DNA of 64,000 nucleotides from assembly GCA_000751295.2 (NCBI GenBank), contig CCMO02000001.1, positions 5,362,951 through 5,426,950 of the forward strand. Direction: 5' to 3'. Source of the DNA: a bacterium YEK0313. Its GTDB lineage: Bacteria > Pseudomonadota > Alphaproteobacteria > Rhizobiales > Phreatobacteraceae. The notes under the pieces were generated by a model. That model was not told the DNA's origin. It saw nothing but the letters and a program-made list of their open reading frames with translations, and did no database searches. The translations under genes and the position numbers were made by a program. Shown here piece by piece: positions 16,190 to 24,267 of this stretch. The number at the start of each line of letters is the position of its first letter. Position 1 is the stretch's first letter.

Positions 16190-16364
16190 GTAGAATCATC
16201 CCGCACTTTGACGTGCGAATCGACTGAGATAATCATGAAGAAGAGAGGGCTGCGGATCGCAGCAATACATAACCAGGATCTAGTCGAATTCCCCTTGGAT
16301 TACTTTCCGAATCTGCTCTGGTTTCCATGTTATGGGCAACTAAAAATCTCCTGAAAGAAAATAT

Positions 16365-17021
16365 ATGACAGCAAAAATCGAAGTTTTCCAAGACATGGCC
16401 ATCCGTGGCCCCATCGCGAAACGGCCCGAGTTACGCGAAGCACTCATCGCGGCCGCTATTGAACCTTGGCGCGTGGACCTGGAAAGGTCGGCGGAGGTAG
16501 CGCATAACGCAAGGGCCTCGGGGGATGTCGTCCTTTTCCGTCGAGACGCCGGCCAAGACCATCCGGCCGCTGGCCTGACCCTCTGGGGAACCGAGGACGG
16601 CTATTATGTCCCGAACATCGTCCCCTTGGAGATAGGCAGACTCACCTTCGCCCAATACAATGCCGTGCTCGCGGATTTCATCGCGCGCGTCGCTGCGCCG
16701 GTCACAGCTCAATTTGGGTTCACGATCTTGACGACAGAACCCCGGCAAACACTTGATGACTGGTTGTCTCCGGACGCTGCGCTGAAGCTGAAGCGCTTTT
16801 CCGGCGTGGCCAACAAGTCGACGGGAGCGAGCCACCCATCGGATCAACGTCGATGGTTCGATTTTCTCGTCGCCGTATATCGCAGCGGCGACAAACCCGG
16901 CGCCGACAGGTTAGCGCGCTGGCTGCATGAAGTGGACGGTTGGGACGAGGATTCCGCCCACAATCTTGCAGGTGATTTTGAGACCGCGATCGCTCTTCTT
17001 GCCTACTATGAAGAGCACTGA
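16365..17021 (+). CDS. Protein of unknown function in defence island (first gene of the PIN/HEPN run)
   Basis: 218 residues, not recognised. It has no signal peptide, membrane helix or obvious enzyme motif. The C-terminal third (DQRRWFDFLVAVYRSGDKP, then LARWLHEVDGWDEDSAHNLA) looks like a compact helical domain. A middle segment (VLFRRDAGQDHPAAGLTLWG) could be a small alpha/beta domain. ATG 16365 is preceded by AAAGAAAATAT, an A-rich leader unlike the rest of the window. It sits 5 bases upstream of the PIN-like gene, so the two are probably coexpressed and may act as partners, for instance as toxin and antitoxin. Confidence 0.7.
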   Translation: MTAKIEVFQDMAIRGPIAKRPELREALIAAAIEPWRVDLERSAEVAHNARASGDVVLFRRDAGQDHPAAGLTLWGTEDGYYVPNIVPLEIGRLTFAQYNAVLADFIARVAAPVTAQFGFTILTTEPRQTLDDWLSPDAALKLKRFSGVANKSTGASHPSDQRRWFDFLVAVYRSGDKPGADRLARWLHEVDGWDEDSAHNLAGDFETAIALLAYYEEH

Positions 17022-17026
17022 GCCGG

Positions 17027-17710
17027 ATGGACGCACAGGTGATTGCATCATCGGGCGTTCCGGTGCTGTGCATCGATACATGCTCTATTTTGGACGTCAT
17101 GCGTGATCCGACACGCGAGACGGCGAAACCGCATGATCGGCAAGCCGCCATCGATCTCGTGGCGGCGGCAGAATCCGGTCGTCTCATATGCCTTATGGCA
17201 GAACAGGTGGCGATCGAGTTTTCCGATCACGACCAACCTGTCCAAGATGAGGCCGAACGCAATCTCAAGAAGGTTAGGGAGCAGGTTGAGCGCATCAACA
17301 ACCTTTCCGCCGTTTTTGGCGCTCCGGGCATCATCGACTTTACGCATCTTGACGATCACGTCGTGCGGGCAAGAGCGGTTGTCGGGCGTTGGCTTGCCAA
17401 ACTCGGCAAGGTCATGCCCAGCCCTCTGGCTCCCGCCAAAGCATTCGCGCGGGTCAACGCTGGCATCGCTCCAGCGAGACGCGGCAAGGAGTCCTCCAAA
17501 GATTGCCTGGTCTATGAAACCTATCTTGAGGCGGTGTCGGCTTTGCGGGGCGCCGGGGTGACGACACCGATCGTTTTCCTCTCATCGAACACCAATGAAT
17601 ATTTGACCGAGGGCAGGGTTTTGAAGCCTGAAATCGCGGTGGAGTTTAGTGCGATCAAACTTGGCTATGCGCCTAATATGAGTGCGGCCAAGTACGCGCT
17701 CGGCCTTTAG
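17027..17710 (+). CDS. PIN-like domain protein (putative RNase)
   Basis: 227-residue protein with the spaced acidic residues of PIN nucleases: VLCIDTCSILDVMRD near residue 17, MAEQVAIEFSDHDQP near 65, GKESSKDCLVYETYL near 155 and VFLSSNTNEYLTE near 187. PIN domains cleave RNA using bound divalent metal. The fold call rests on the order of these motifs. It starts 5 bases after the preceding unknown gene and is followed after 10 bases by the HEPN-like gene, so three genes form one transcription unit. Combination of PIN and HEPN proteins is typical of toxin-antitoxin or abortive-infection modules. Confidence 0.7.
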   Translation: MDAQVIASSGVPVLCIDTCSILDVMRDPTRETAKPHDRQAAIDLVAAAESGRLICLMAEQVAIEFSDHDQPVQDEAERNLKKVREQVERINNLSAVFGAPGIIDFTHLDDHVVRARAVVGRWLAKLGKVMPSPLAPAKAFARVNAGIAPARRGKESSKDCLVYETYLEAVSALRGAGVTTPIVFLSSNTNEYLTEGRVLKPEIAVEFSAIKLGYAPNMSAAKYALGL

Positions 17711-17720
17711 GGAAAGCAGC

Positions 17721-18608
17721 GTGAGCGTCGCGGCATCGAAGCACAATCTTGTTCTCGAACTCTTTGTCCGCACGGCCGACGAAAACTATATCACCGCCCG
17801 CTGGTGTGCGATCAATCAACTCAACACAGATTTTCTTTGGCTATCGGTTCATGCGCTTGAGAAATATCTCAAGGCCGTGCTTCTGCTCAATGGCGGTTCG
17901 TCCAGACGAAGCGCCTCCGATCATAAGGCATACAGCCACGACATCGTTCGGCTTTACGCGGATGTAAAAACTCTGGCTGGCGAGTTGCTGCCAGACAATC
18001 TCGCCAAGCCACCCGATCTCGACATCTATCACTGGTCCAACCGAACGCCTGAGCAGTTCATGGAGCACCTGCTTCGCAACGGGAATGCTGACAATCGCTA
18101 CCTGATCTATGGCTACGTCACCCGCAGCCAGGATCTGCACATGCTGGACGCGATGGTATTTGCCATTCGGCGTCTCATTTGCACGTTGGACGAACGCTGG
18201 CTGCCGGGTCGAGAGCCGGACGCGCCGACGTTTACGAACCGCGAACTGCTCGTCCGTCAACCAGAATACTATGGGCGTCTTTTTATGCCGCTGGACGATT
18301 TGATCGGCGCTCATGAGGAATCGCCGAAGCGCGCAGCGGCGCTAAATCTCAACATGGCGTTTGCGCCGGATGGCTATCAGCACGAACCGCTCCGGTCCGG
18401 CAGTTCGTCACGCAACCCGGTCATCATACGCCGCATTCTCGATCCGTTGGAGAGTGAAGACCCCCGGTGGGCAGCGGAAGGCGTCGAGATCGCACGCTGG
18501 TTCCTCGCCAATGTGCAGGTGCCGAAGGGTAAGCCGGATGATCCGGGCGTCACCGAACAGATCATGTCTGCTTTAGAGGCGGCTCTGGCTAAACACGGAA
18601 CCCCCTGA
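17721..18608 (+). CDS. HEPN-like domain protein (putative abortive-infection component)
   Basis: 295 residues from GTG 17721, chosen because GGGAAA lies about 6-10 bases upstream. The N-terminal 110 residues resemble a HEPN domain: FLWLSVHALEKYLKAVLLLN, followed by RRSASDHKAYSHDIVRLY. HEPN proteins are often RNases with an R-x4-H motif; RSASDH fits that spacing, but whether it is the catalytic motif is uncertain. The C-terminal half (RYLIYGYVTRSQDLHMLDAM onwards) is unrecognised. It is the last gene of the three-gene run and converges on the DUF4209 gene with only 20 bases between stops. Confidence 0.6.
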   Translation: MSVAASKHNLVLELFVRTADENYITARWCAINQLNTDFLWLSVHALEKYLKAVLLLNGGSSRRSASDHKAYSHDIVRLYADVKTLAGELLPDNLAKPPDLDIYHWSNRTPEQFMEHLLRNGNADNRYLIYGYVTRSQDLHMLDAMVFAIRRLICTLDERWLPGREPDAPTFTNRELLVRQPEYYGRLFMPLDDLIGAHEESPKRAAALNLNMAFAPDGYQHEPLRSGSSSRNPVIIRRILDPLESEDPRWAAEGVEIARWFLANVQVPKGKPDDPGVTEQIMSALEAALAKHGTP

Positions 18609-18628
18609 CTTTTGTTTGATGATCCTGC

Positions 18629-20503
18629 TCAGATGAGCAAGCGCAAGCGGCGGCGAACCTCATCTGCATGAGGCGCAAGCTGCTCGATGCAAAGCCGGTA
18701 GATAAACCAGCAGGCGTAGATCGCATCCCGTCCGCCAAATACCCACTGATGCAGCAGCCCGTGCGCCATTCTGTGGCGGAGCGTCGGCCCAGCCTGATGG
18801 TCGAACATGTTTTCGATCTCGAACACGACGGCATCGCCAATGAGGTCTTCGAGCGGTTTGCGCCATTCACCTGACGGATCGAGCAAGGTGGAAAGCGTTG
18901 CGCTCGATTGCGTCAGATCGGATTTTAGACGCGTCGTGTCCACGTCCGCCGCGTTCAACACGTAGCGCAGGGAGTTTTCGAGCTGCGGCACAAGAAGATG
19001 TGCCGCCTCGATAAAATCACCGTTGAAGAAGTGGTAGAAGCCGCGCCCGAAGATTGCTTCGTGGTGCGGCGGCACGAACGGGCTCATTGCCGCGAGCGTC
19101 GTCAGCACCCGCTCATCTGGGGCATGATCGAACACGATTTGGTAGCGGCCTGGCTCGATCTGCCCTGCCACAACCAAACCACGCCTCATCTGCTCGTGCT
19201 GGATGATCTGGACCCGAATGTTCGCCTCATTGGGAGGACTCGCGAAACCGCCGGCGGGTGGCGTTCGCGAGGCCGGCTTGAAGGTCTCATCATAGATTAC
19301 CGAGGCGAACAGGCTGCCAAAGGGAGATCGTCTGATGGATTCCTCTGCCTCTCGGCGAAGATCGGCGACGGCAGGTGAACGACTTTGGACAGAATAGATG
19401 AGCAGAGCATCCGCCAATTCCTTGCCGCCCAATTGCGCCTTGGTCCCCTCGACAATCTCGGAGATGTCGGTCGAGGACGAAATCGGCGCCATGAAATCGG
19501 CGATATCACCCTGCTTGCGCACCAAACGCGCTTGCAGATCAGCGCGTCTGGCATTCGTGCCTCGAACTCGTCGCAACGTCGCAATCGCCTGCTCGAGCCA
19601 ATGGGTCTCGTGCATGGGGCTTTTCGCCATACGATCAGCAGTTTCGACGAGTCGCTCCGCCACCTGAACCAGCGCTCGGTCGGCATCGACCTTTCGATCG
19701 GCACGTGAATAGGCGCGAGCGGTCAGACGCCAAAGCTGCTCCGGTCCGTCTTCGTCGCCAGCAGCGGCCCTGGAGACGGCAAACGCTTCTGCCGCTTTTG
19801 CAAGACTTGCGGCTCTTGTCGTCTTGAAGTCCAGTTCCAAATCGCTCGCCCGCACGAAACCGAACACGTCTTCGCGCTTCAACGCCCGCTGCCGGACCTT
19901 CTTGGCGAGTGAAACGAGATCATCGGTTCGTCCACCGCCCCAGCCGATCTGCCGTTGCAGGACGCTAGCGCGGCGCAGCAGGTCAAGCGCACGAGGGTCG
20001 CTTGCCTCATTGCGGCGGCTTCGCATCTCGGCCTTGCCCGCCAAAAGCCGGCAGACGCATTCGATATAGCCCTCGATCGCCAGTCGAGCGGCTTCGTGCT
20101 GCTTGGTGTTCACCCATGCGAGATCAGCCAGCCGCGCTTTAAGAGCGGGGTGGGCAACCTCAGCCGCCAGCTCGCCGAATACCATTGACTGTTTGCCTCG
20201 ATATGTGAGGGGCGTTGGACTTGATCCGGTCGCCCATGCCATCAGCGGGGTGAACGGTTTCAATGGCTCGCCTGCCTGTAGACCCATCGTACAAACACCG
20301 CCCAGAAGATTGTAGGCGGCTGCCTTCTCTCCATCGCCAGCCAACTCGGCCGCGTCGCGCGCCGTCGAATAGTGTCGCCACAGCACCGAGCAGTCGACTG
20401 AACGCTCGCCAGAGATCGGCATCTCTGGGTCGGCCGATAGAATAGCCGCGAGCACGATCAGGGAGAGTTCGGATTTCTGTTCAGTCTGCGGCGCGTCGGA
20501 CAT
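18629..20503 (-). CDS. DUF4209 domain protein with HEPN-type R-x4-H motif
   Basis: 624-residue, mostly helical protein. The N-terminal 400 residues are rich in Ala/Leu/Arg helices (tetratricopeptide-like, without a clear repeat). The C-terminal region carries the DUF4209 signature: FYHFFNGDFIEAAHLLVPQ, LENSLRYVL, then FEIENMFDHQAGPTLRHRM followed by AHGLLHQW. Within it R576-x4-H581 (RHRMAH) matches the HEPN ribonuclease motif. ATG 20503 (MSDAPQTEQK) is preferred; an in-frame ATG at 20563 would add 20 residues. It is convergent with the PIN/HEPN run and bounded on its upstream side by an IS481 remnant. Function is unknown; an RNA-cleaving defence effector is a reasonable inference. Confidence 0.75.
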   Translation of the reverse strand: MSDAPQTEQKSELSLIVLAAILSADPEMPISGERSVDCSVLWRHYSTARDAAELAGDGEKAAAYNLLGGVCTMGLQAGEPLKPFTPLMAWATGSSPTPLTYRGKQSMVFGELAAEVAHPALKARLADLAWVNTKQHEAARLAIEGYIECVCRLLAGKAEMRSRRNEASDPRALDLLRRASVLQRQIGWGGGRTDDLVSLAKKVRQRALKREDVFGFVRASDLELDFKTTRAASLAKAAEAFAVSRAAAGDEDGPEQLWRLTARAYSRADRKVDADRALVQVAERLVETADRMAKSPMHETHWLEQAIATLRRVRGTNARRADLQARLVRKQGDIADFMAPISSSTDISEIVEGTKAQLGGKELADALLIYSVQSRSPAVADLRREAEESIRRSPFGSLFASVIYDETFKPASRTPPAGGFASPPNEANIRVQIIQHEQMRRGLVVAGQIEPGRYQIVFDHAPDERVLTTLAAMSPFVPPHHEAIFGRGFYHFFNGDFIEAAHLLVPQLENSLRYVLNAADVDTTRLKSDLTQSSATLSTLLDPSGEWRKPLEDLIGDAVVFEIENMFDHQAGPTLRHRMAHGLLHQWVFGGRDAIYACWFIYRLCIEQLAPHADEVRRRLRLLI

Positions 20504-20683
20504 GAATGTAAGACTCGGTGGAGATTTCAGCGATCCTCGCACAGTAAAGGCCCGTGACGCCATTTTTGCAGTGACAGGAATGAGACATATTGCGGCATTA
20601 GACGGCTATAGCGTAGACATAGTTCTCATCATCACCCGGTGTGCCGTGCCATTTTCCCCTTTATAACCCAGGCAGATAAGTCA

Positions 20684-20940
20684 CAGATCGTATCTGGACA
20701 TAGTTGACACCCTTGGACCGGACAGACTGTGGAGCGGCTGCAGGACCTTCCGTTCCACGTGGAAGCACGCCGGTATCATCGTGCATGACGCCGTCAAGGC
20801 ATACGCCCTCGCCGACCTCTGTGACGCTGCCCCGCTGGCCGGCGGGAACGGTCGAGATCTTGATCTTGCTGCGATACAAGCAGAGACGACCGCAGCCAGC
20901 GAACACCACGTCCCGATCGTCCAGGGAATAGCGCTCAGGA
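20684..20940 (-). mobile_element. IS481-family 3'-end remnant closing the defence island
   Basis: About 255 bp that align by eye with 10432-10685 of the left-hand IS481 remnant in the same orientation. Shared features are the terminal TGT-box, GGACATAGTTGACACCCTTGG (degenerate), GAGCGGCTGCAGG and the segment encoding CGRLCLYRSKIKISTVPAGQ on the minus strand. Only the last 80 or so codons of a transposase survive, with many differences, so it is an old copy. Together with the left remnant it brackets the island in direct orientation. Confidence 0.75.
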
Positions 20941-21552
20941 TCGCTCACCCCTCTCTCCACCCTCACCGCCCCCCAGTCCCAGCCAAGCCGCGCCAACCAC
21001 GATCTCCACGACCGCCTCGCGGCTCGGCCCGGGATGATCGAGCCACCATACGGCCACCGCATGGAGGCCCTCCTTCAGGAACGCTGTCGTCGCCGCGACG
21101 CGCCAGGGCGCGCGGTCGGGCAGGAATTCGGCCAGCAGGACGGCGATGCCGGCGGAGGCGCCGGCCTGGACCTCGCGCGAGACCTGCGCCGCGACCGGAT
21201 CGGCCGCCGGCACCGTCAGCAGCACCCGTGCAGCCTCGGGCGCCTGCTCGACGAAGGCGAGAAAGGCGTCGACCGAGCGGCGAAACCTCTGCTCCGGATC
21301 GGCATCCTGGCGCGCGATCGCCTGGCCCCTGGCCAGCAGGCCGTCGCGGATGGACTGGAGCACCGCGAGGAACAGCGCCTGCTTCGACGGGAAATGATCG
21401 TAGAGCACCGGCTTGGTGATCGCCGCGCCCGCCGCGATGCCATCCATGGTGGTGCCGTCATAGCCGTCGCGGGCAAAGGCGGCGACGGCCGCCGCGATGA
21501 TCCTCGCCCGGCGCGCTTCGGCGCTCAGCCGCTTTCGTCCCCTTGAATCCAT
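20935..21552 (-). CDS. TetR/AcrR family transcriptional regulator
   Basis: 205-residue repressor. The N-terminal helix-turn-helix is RRARIIAAAVAAFARDGYDG, then TTMDGIAAGAAITKPVLYDH and FPSKQALFLAVL. The C-terminal ligand domain is variable. ATG 21552 (MDSRGRKRLSAEAR) is used because upstream sequence is the operator and the divergent gene. The C-terminus (LGLGGGEGGERGERS) runs into the IS481 remnant at 20935-20940, so the last residues may have been altered by that insertion. It is divergent from an NAD-dependent epimerase gene that it very probably controls. Confidence 0.9.
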   Translation of the reverse strand: MDSRGRKRLSAEARRARIIAAAVAAFARDGYDGTTMDGIAAGAAITKPVLYDHFPSKQALFLAVLQSIRDGLLARGQAIARQDADPEQRFRRSVDAFLAFVEQAPEAARVLLTVPAADPVAAQVSREVQAGASAGIAVLLAEFLPDRAPWRVAATTAFLKEGLHAVAVWWLDHPGPSREAVVEIVVGAAWLGLGGGEGGERGERS

Positions 21553-21564
21553 CGGCGACGACAC

Positions 21565-21586
21565 TAACCTACTCAAAAGTAGGTTA
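21565..21586. promoter_or_regulatory. Candidate TetR operator (9-bp inverted repeat)
   Basis: TAACCTACT (21565-21573) and AGTAGGTTA (21578-21586) form a perfect inverted repeat with a 4-base spacer. It lies in the 55-bp gap between the divergent TetR and epimerase start codons, so a regulator bound here would block both promoters. Confidence 0.8.
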
Positions 21587-21607
21587 TCAAGCGAAAGAGG
21601 TGCTGCC

Positions 21608-22579
21608 ATGCGCATTTTTGTTGCCGGCGCGACGGGCGCCGTCGGACGCCGCCTGGTTCCGCTGCTGGTGGGCCACGGCCATGACGTCACCGGGTTGACG
21701 CGAACGCCGGCCAAGGCCGGCCTCCTGCGCGAATGCGGCGCCGAGCCGGTCGTCGCCGACGCGCTCGACGAGGCCGCCATCCACGCCGCGGTCGCCGCCG
21801 CGCGGCCGGATGTGATCGTGCATCAGCTGACCGATTTGAAAGGGGCTCTGGATCTGCGCAAGTTCGACCGCGCCTTCGCGGGCAGCAACCGGCTGCGCAC
21901 CGCCGGAACCGACAACCTGCTGGCGGCCGCGCGCGAGAGCGGCGTGAAGCGCATGATCGCGCAAAGCTTCTGCGGCTGGCCTTATGCGCGGGAGGGCGGA
22001 TCGGTGAAAACCGAGGATGCGCCGCTCGACGACACTCCGCCGCGGGGGCAGCGCGACACGCTCGACGCGATCCGCCATCTCGAGCAGGCCGTGACGGCGA
22101 CGCCGGGCATAACGGGCGTCGTGCTGCGCTATGGCGGCTTCTACGGCCCCGATACCGGCGTCTTCGACCCGACCACGATCGGCGAGATCCGCAGGCGCCG
22201 CATGCCGGTGATCGGTGGCGGCACGGCGTGGTGGTCGTTCCTGCATATCGACGACGCGGCGGAAGCCACCGCGCTCGCCGTCGAACGTGGCGAGGGCATC
22301 TACAACATCGTCGACGACGACCCCGCGCCGGTGCATGACTGGCTCGACGCGCTTGCCGCCATGCTCGGGGCAAGACGGCCGCTGCGCATCCCCGCATGGC
22401 TCGGCCGTCTGGCGGCCGGCGAACCCGTCGTCGCCATGATGACGCAGTCGCGCGCGGGGTCGAACGCCAAGGCCAGGCGCGCGCTCGGATGGTCGCCGCG
22501 CCATCCCTCGTGGCGGCAGGGCTTTGCCGAGATCATCCGGAATGAGGCGCGGCCGGCCGCGACGATGCATACGGCTTGA
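21608..22579 (+). CDS. NAD(P)-dependent epimerase/oxidoreductase (extended SDR)
   Basis: 323-residue Rossmann protein. The dinucleotide motif is VAGATGAVGRRLVPLL at residues 4-19. A VIVHQLTDLKGALD segment follows, and C-terminal ALGWSPRHPSWRQGF resembles the end of sugar-nucleotide epimerase-like oxidoreductases. The active site is not the classical YxxxK, since AQSFCGWPYAREG occupies the usual position, so the substrate and even the reaction are unclear. ATG 21608 has GAAAGAGG upstream. It is controlled from the shared TetR operator. Confidence 0.85.
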   Translation: MRIFVAGATGAVGRRLVPLLVGHGHDVTGLTRTPAKAGLLRECGAEPVVADALDEAAIHAAVAAARPDVIVHQLTDLKGALDLRKFDRAFAGSNRLRTAGTDNLLAAARESGVKRMIAQSFCGWPYAREGGSVKTEDAPLDDTPPRGQRDTLDAIRHLEQAVTATPGITGVVLRYGGFYGPDTGVFDPTTIGEIRRRRMPVIGGGTAWWSFLHIDDAAEATALAVERGEGIYNIVDDDPAPVHDWLDALAAMLGARRPLRIPAWLGRLAAGEPVVAMMTQSRAGSNAKARRALGWSPRHPSWRQGFAEIIRNEARPAATMHTA

Positions 22580-22661
22580 GGAAGACCCCGCCCTGCGCGG
22601 AGACGGCGGCGCGGTTTGCGCCGGGCGGGATGTCCGACGCATGATCGCCGCCCGGATGCCG

Positions 22662-22722
22662 GACTGTACCGGAGACATGGGTGACACCTGTGGTCGGACG
22701 GGCTGCCGAGCGGCTTCAGGGC
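22662..22722. mobile_element. Solitary IS481-type terminus relic
   Basis: About 60 bp matching only the outer end of the IS481 remnant at 10432: GACTGTACCGGAGACATGGG then TGACAC, then GGACGGGCTGCCGAGCGGCT. No transposase sequence follows. It lies between the convergent epimerase and GntR genes, whose 166-bp gap otherwise holds nothing recognisable. Confidence 0.65.
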
Positions 22723-22745
22723 GGCCCGAGCCGGCCCCCTCCCCG

Positions 22746-23396
22746 CTAGCGCGGCGCACGCCCCTTGGCCATGCGCGCGACGACCGAGAGCGCGAAGTCG
22801 ACGAGGTAGCTGTTGAGCGCGAGCGACGCCGCGGCGGCCGCGGCGGCGTCGCGGGCGAGGATCGCGTTGAGGATGTCCTGGTGCAGCCGCTTGCCATGGG
22901 CGATCTCGGCCTGCTCGTCGCGGACATGCATGATCCAGAAGCGGCGCGACAGGGTCTGCAGCGGCACCATCAGCGCTTCCAGATAGGGATTGTGCGCCGC
23001 CTGGATGATCAGGGCGTGGGTCTCGCGCACCGTTTCGGAATAGCCGCGAAGGTCGAAGCCGCCGGCGAGCCGCGCCTTCAGCGCCGCGATGGCCGCGACG
23101 TCCATCTCGGTCGCCCGCTGGCAGGCGAGCTCGACGGCGAGGACCTCGACGGCCCGGCGAACCTCGAGGCCGCTCAGCTGGTCCTCGACGGAGATCGCCG
23201 GGATCTCGATGCCCTTGTTCGGGTGGATGCGCAGCATGTGGCTGAGCGCGAGGCGCTGGATCGCCTCCCGCACCGGCGTGCGGCCAAGGCCGGTCGCCTC
23301 CATCAGGCCGCGCTCCGAGACCATCGAGCCGGGCCGAAGTTCGCCCTGCTCGATCAGGCGCTGCAGGGCGACGACCGCCTGTTCCGATTGATTCAT
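22746..23396 (-). CDS. GntR family regulator, FCD subgroup
   Basis: 216 residues. The N-terminal winged helix (LRPGSMVSERGLMEATGLGR, TPVREAIQRLALSHMLRI) is followed by an all-helical FCD ligand domain with the metal/acid-binding histidines in ETHALIIQAAHNPYLE and GKRLHQDILNAILARD. It is divergent from a flavin-reductase-like gene and an MHS-type transporter. It probably senses the compound they handle, usually a carboxylic acid for this subgroup. Confidence 0.92.
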   Translation of the reverse strand: MNQSEQAVVALQRLIEQGELRPGSMVSERGLMEATGLGRTPVREAIQRLALSHMLRIHPNKGIEIPAISVEDQLSGLEVRRAVEVLAVELACQRATEMDVAAIAALKARLAGGFDLRGYSETVRETHALIIQAAHNPYLEALMVPLQTLSRRFWIMHVRDEQAEIAHGKRLHQDILNAILARDAAAAAAASLALNSYLVDFALSVVARMAKGRAPR

Positions 23397-23488
23397 TGCG
23401 TTGTCCAGCGCGGCGCTGCCCCTCGGCGGGGACGATTCCCCGCCTGATCCGATAGCCGATTTGACGGGCTTTCCAAACCGCCGTTCAT

Positions 23489-23500
23489 CCGATATATCGG
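23489..23500. promoter_or_regulatory. Candidate GntR operator palindrome
   Basis: CCGATATATCGG is a perfect 12-bp palindrome in the 146-bp gap between the divergent GntR and flavin-reductase starts, within the AT-rich stretch ATATCGGTTGGATATTATCG that likely holds the promoters. Confidence 0.55.
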
Positions 23501-23542
23501 TTGGATATTATCGAAAACCACAAAAGTCCGGACCGCGACGCC

Positions 23543-24205
23543 ATGAAATATTCGCCCTGCACGGAGCCGAGCCCGCTGCCCTTCTCGCCCTTCAAGAGCT
23601 GCACGGTGCCGCGGCCGATCGGCTGGCTGTCCAGCGTCAGCGCGGCCGGCGTCGAGAACATCGCGCCCTACAGCCAGTGGCAGAACCTGACCTTCGACCC
23701 GCCGATGGTGATGTTCTCGGCCAACCACTATCCGGACGGGCGCCGCAAGGACACGGTGCTCAATGCCGAGGAGACCGGCTGGTTCGTCTGGAACATGGCG
23801 ACCTACGACCTGCGCGAGGCCGTCAACCTGAGCGCCATGGCGCTGCCGCCGGAGGAGAACGAATTCGACCGCCTGAACGTCACGCGGGACTATGCGGACA
23901 ATGCCCGCATCCCCATGGTGAAGGAAAGCCCGGTCAAGTTCGAGTGCCGCTACCTGAGCACGCATCGCCTGAAAGGCCATTCGCCGGTCGGCTCCATCGA
24001 CATCGTCTTCGCGCGGGTCGAGACGATCCATATCGACGACCGGTTCATCACGCCCGAAGGCAAGATCGACATTCCCGCGATCAAGCCGATCGCCCGGCTC
24101 GGCTATTTCGACTACACGGTCGTCACCGACGTCTTCGAAATGCGCGTGCCGGGGGCCGATGCCGATGCCCGGTTCGGCCTCGAAGGGCGGGCTGCCGGCG
24201 GCTGA
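23543..24205 (+). CDS. Flavin reductase-like, FMN-binding split-barrel protein
   Basis: 220-residue split-barrel protein. The FMN-binding core is TVPRPIGWLSSVSAAGVENI, then APYSQWQNLTFDPPMVMFS and KDTVLNAEETGWFVWNMA. The 36-residue longer form from TTG 23501 is possible, but ATG 23543 starts the conserved sequence (MKYSPCTEPSPLPFSPFKS). Such proteins reduce flavin for a monooxygenase or act as FMN enzymes on aromatic or heterocyclic substrates. It is followed after 62 bases by a transporter gene, so it probably belongs to a small catabolic unit under the divergent GntR protein. Confidence 0.87.
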   Translation: MKYSPCTEPSPLPFSPFKSCTVPRPIGWLSSVSAAGVENIAPYSQWQNLTFDPPMVMFSANHYPDGRRKDTVLNAEETGWFVWNMATYDLREAVNLSAMALPPEENEFDRLNVTRDYADNARIPMVKESPVKFECRYLSTHRLKGHSPVGSIDIVFARVETIHIDDRFITPEGKIDIPAIKPIARLGYFDYTVVTDVFEMRVPGADADARFGLEGRAAGG

Positions 24206-24267
24206 CGCCCGCGCCCGCATTCCCCACCGAACGACGCCGACAGCCATAACAAAGAGGGGCTCCAGCC

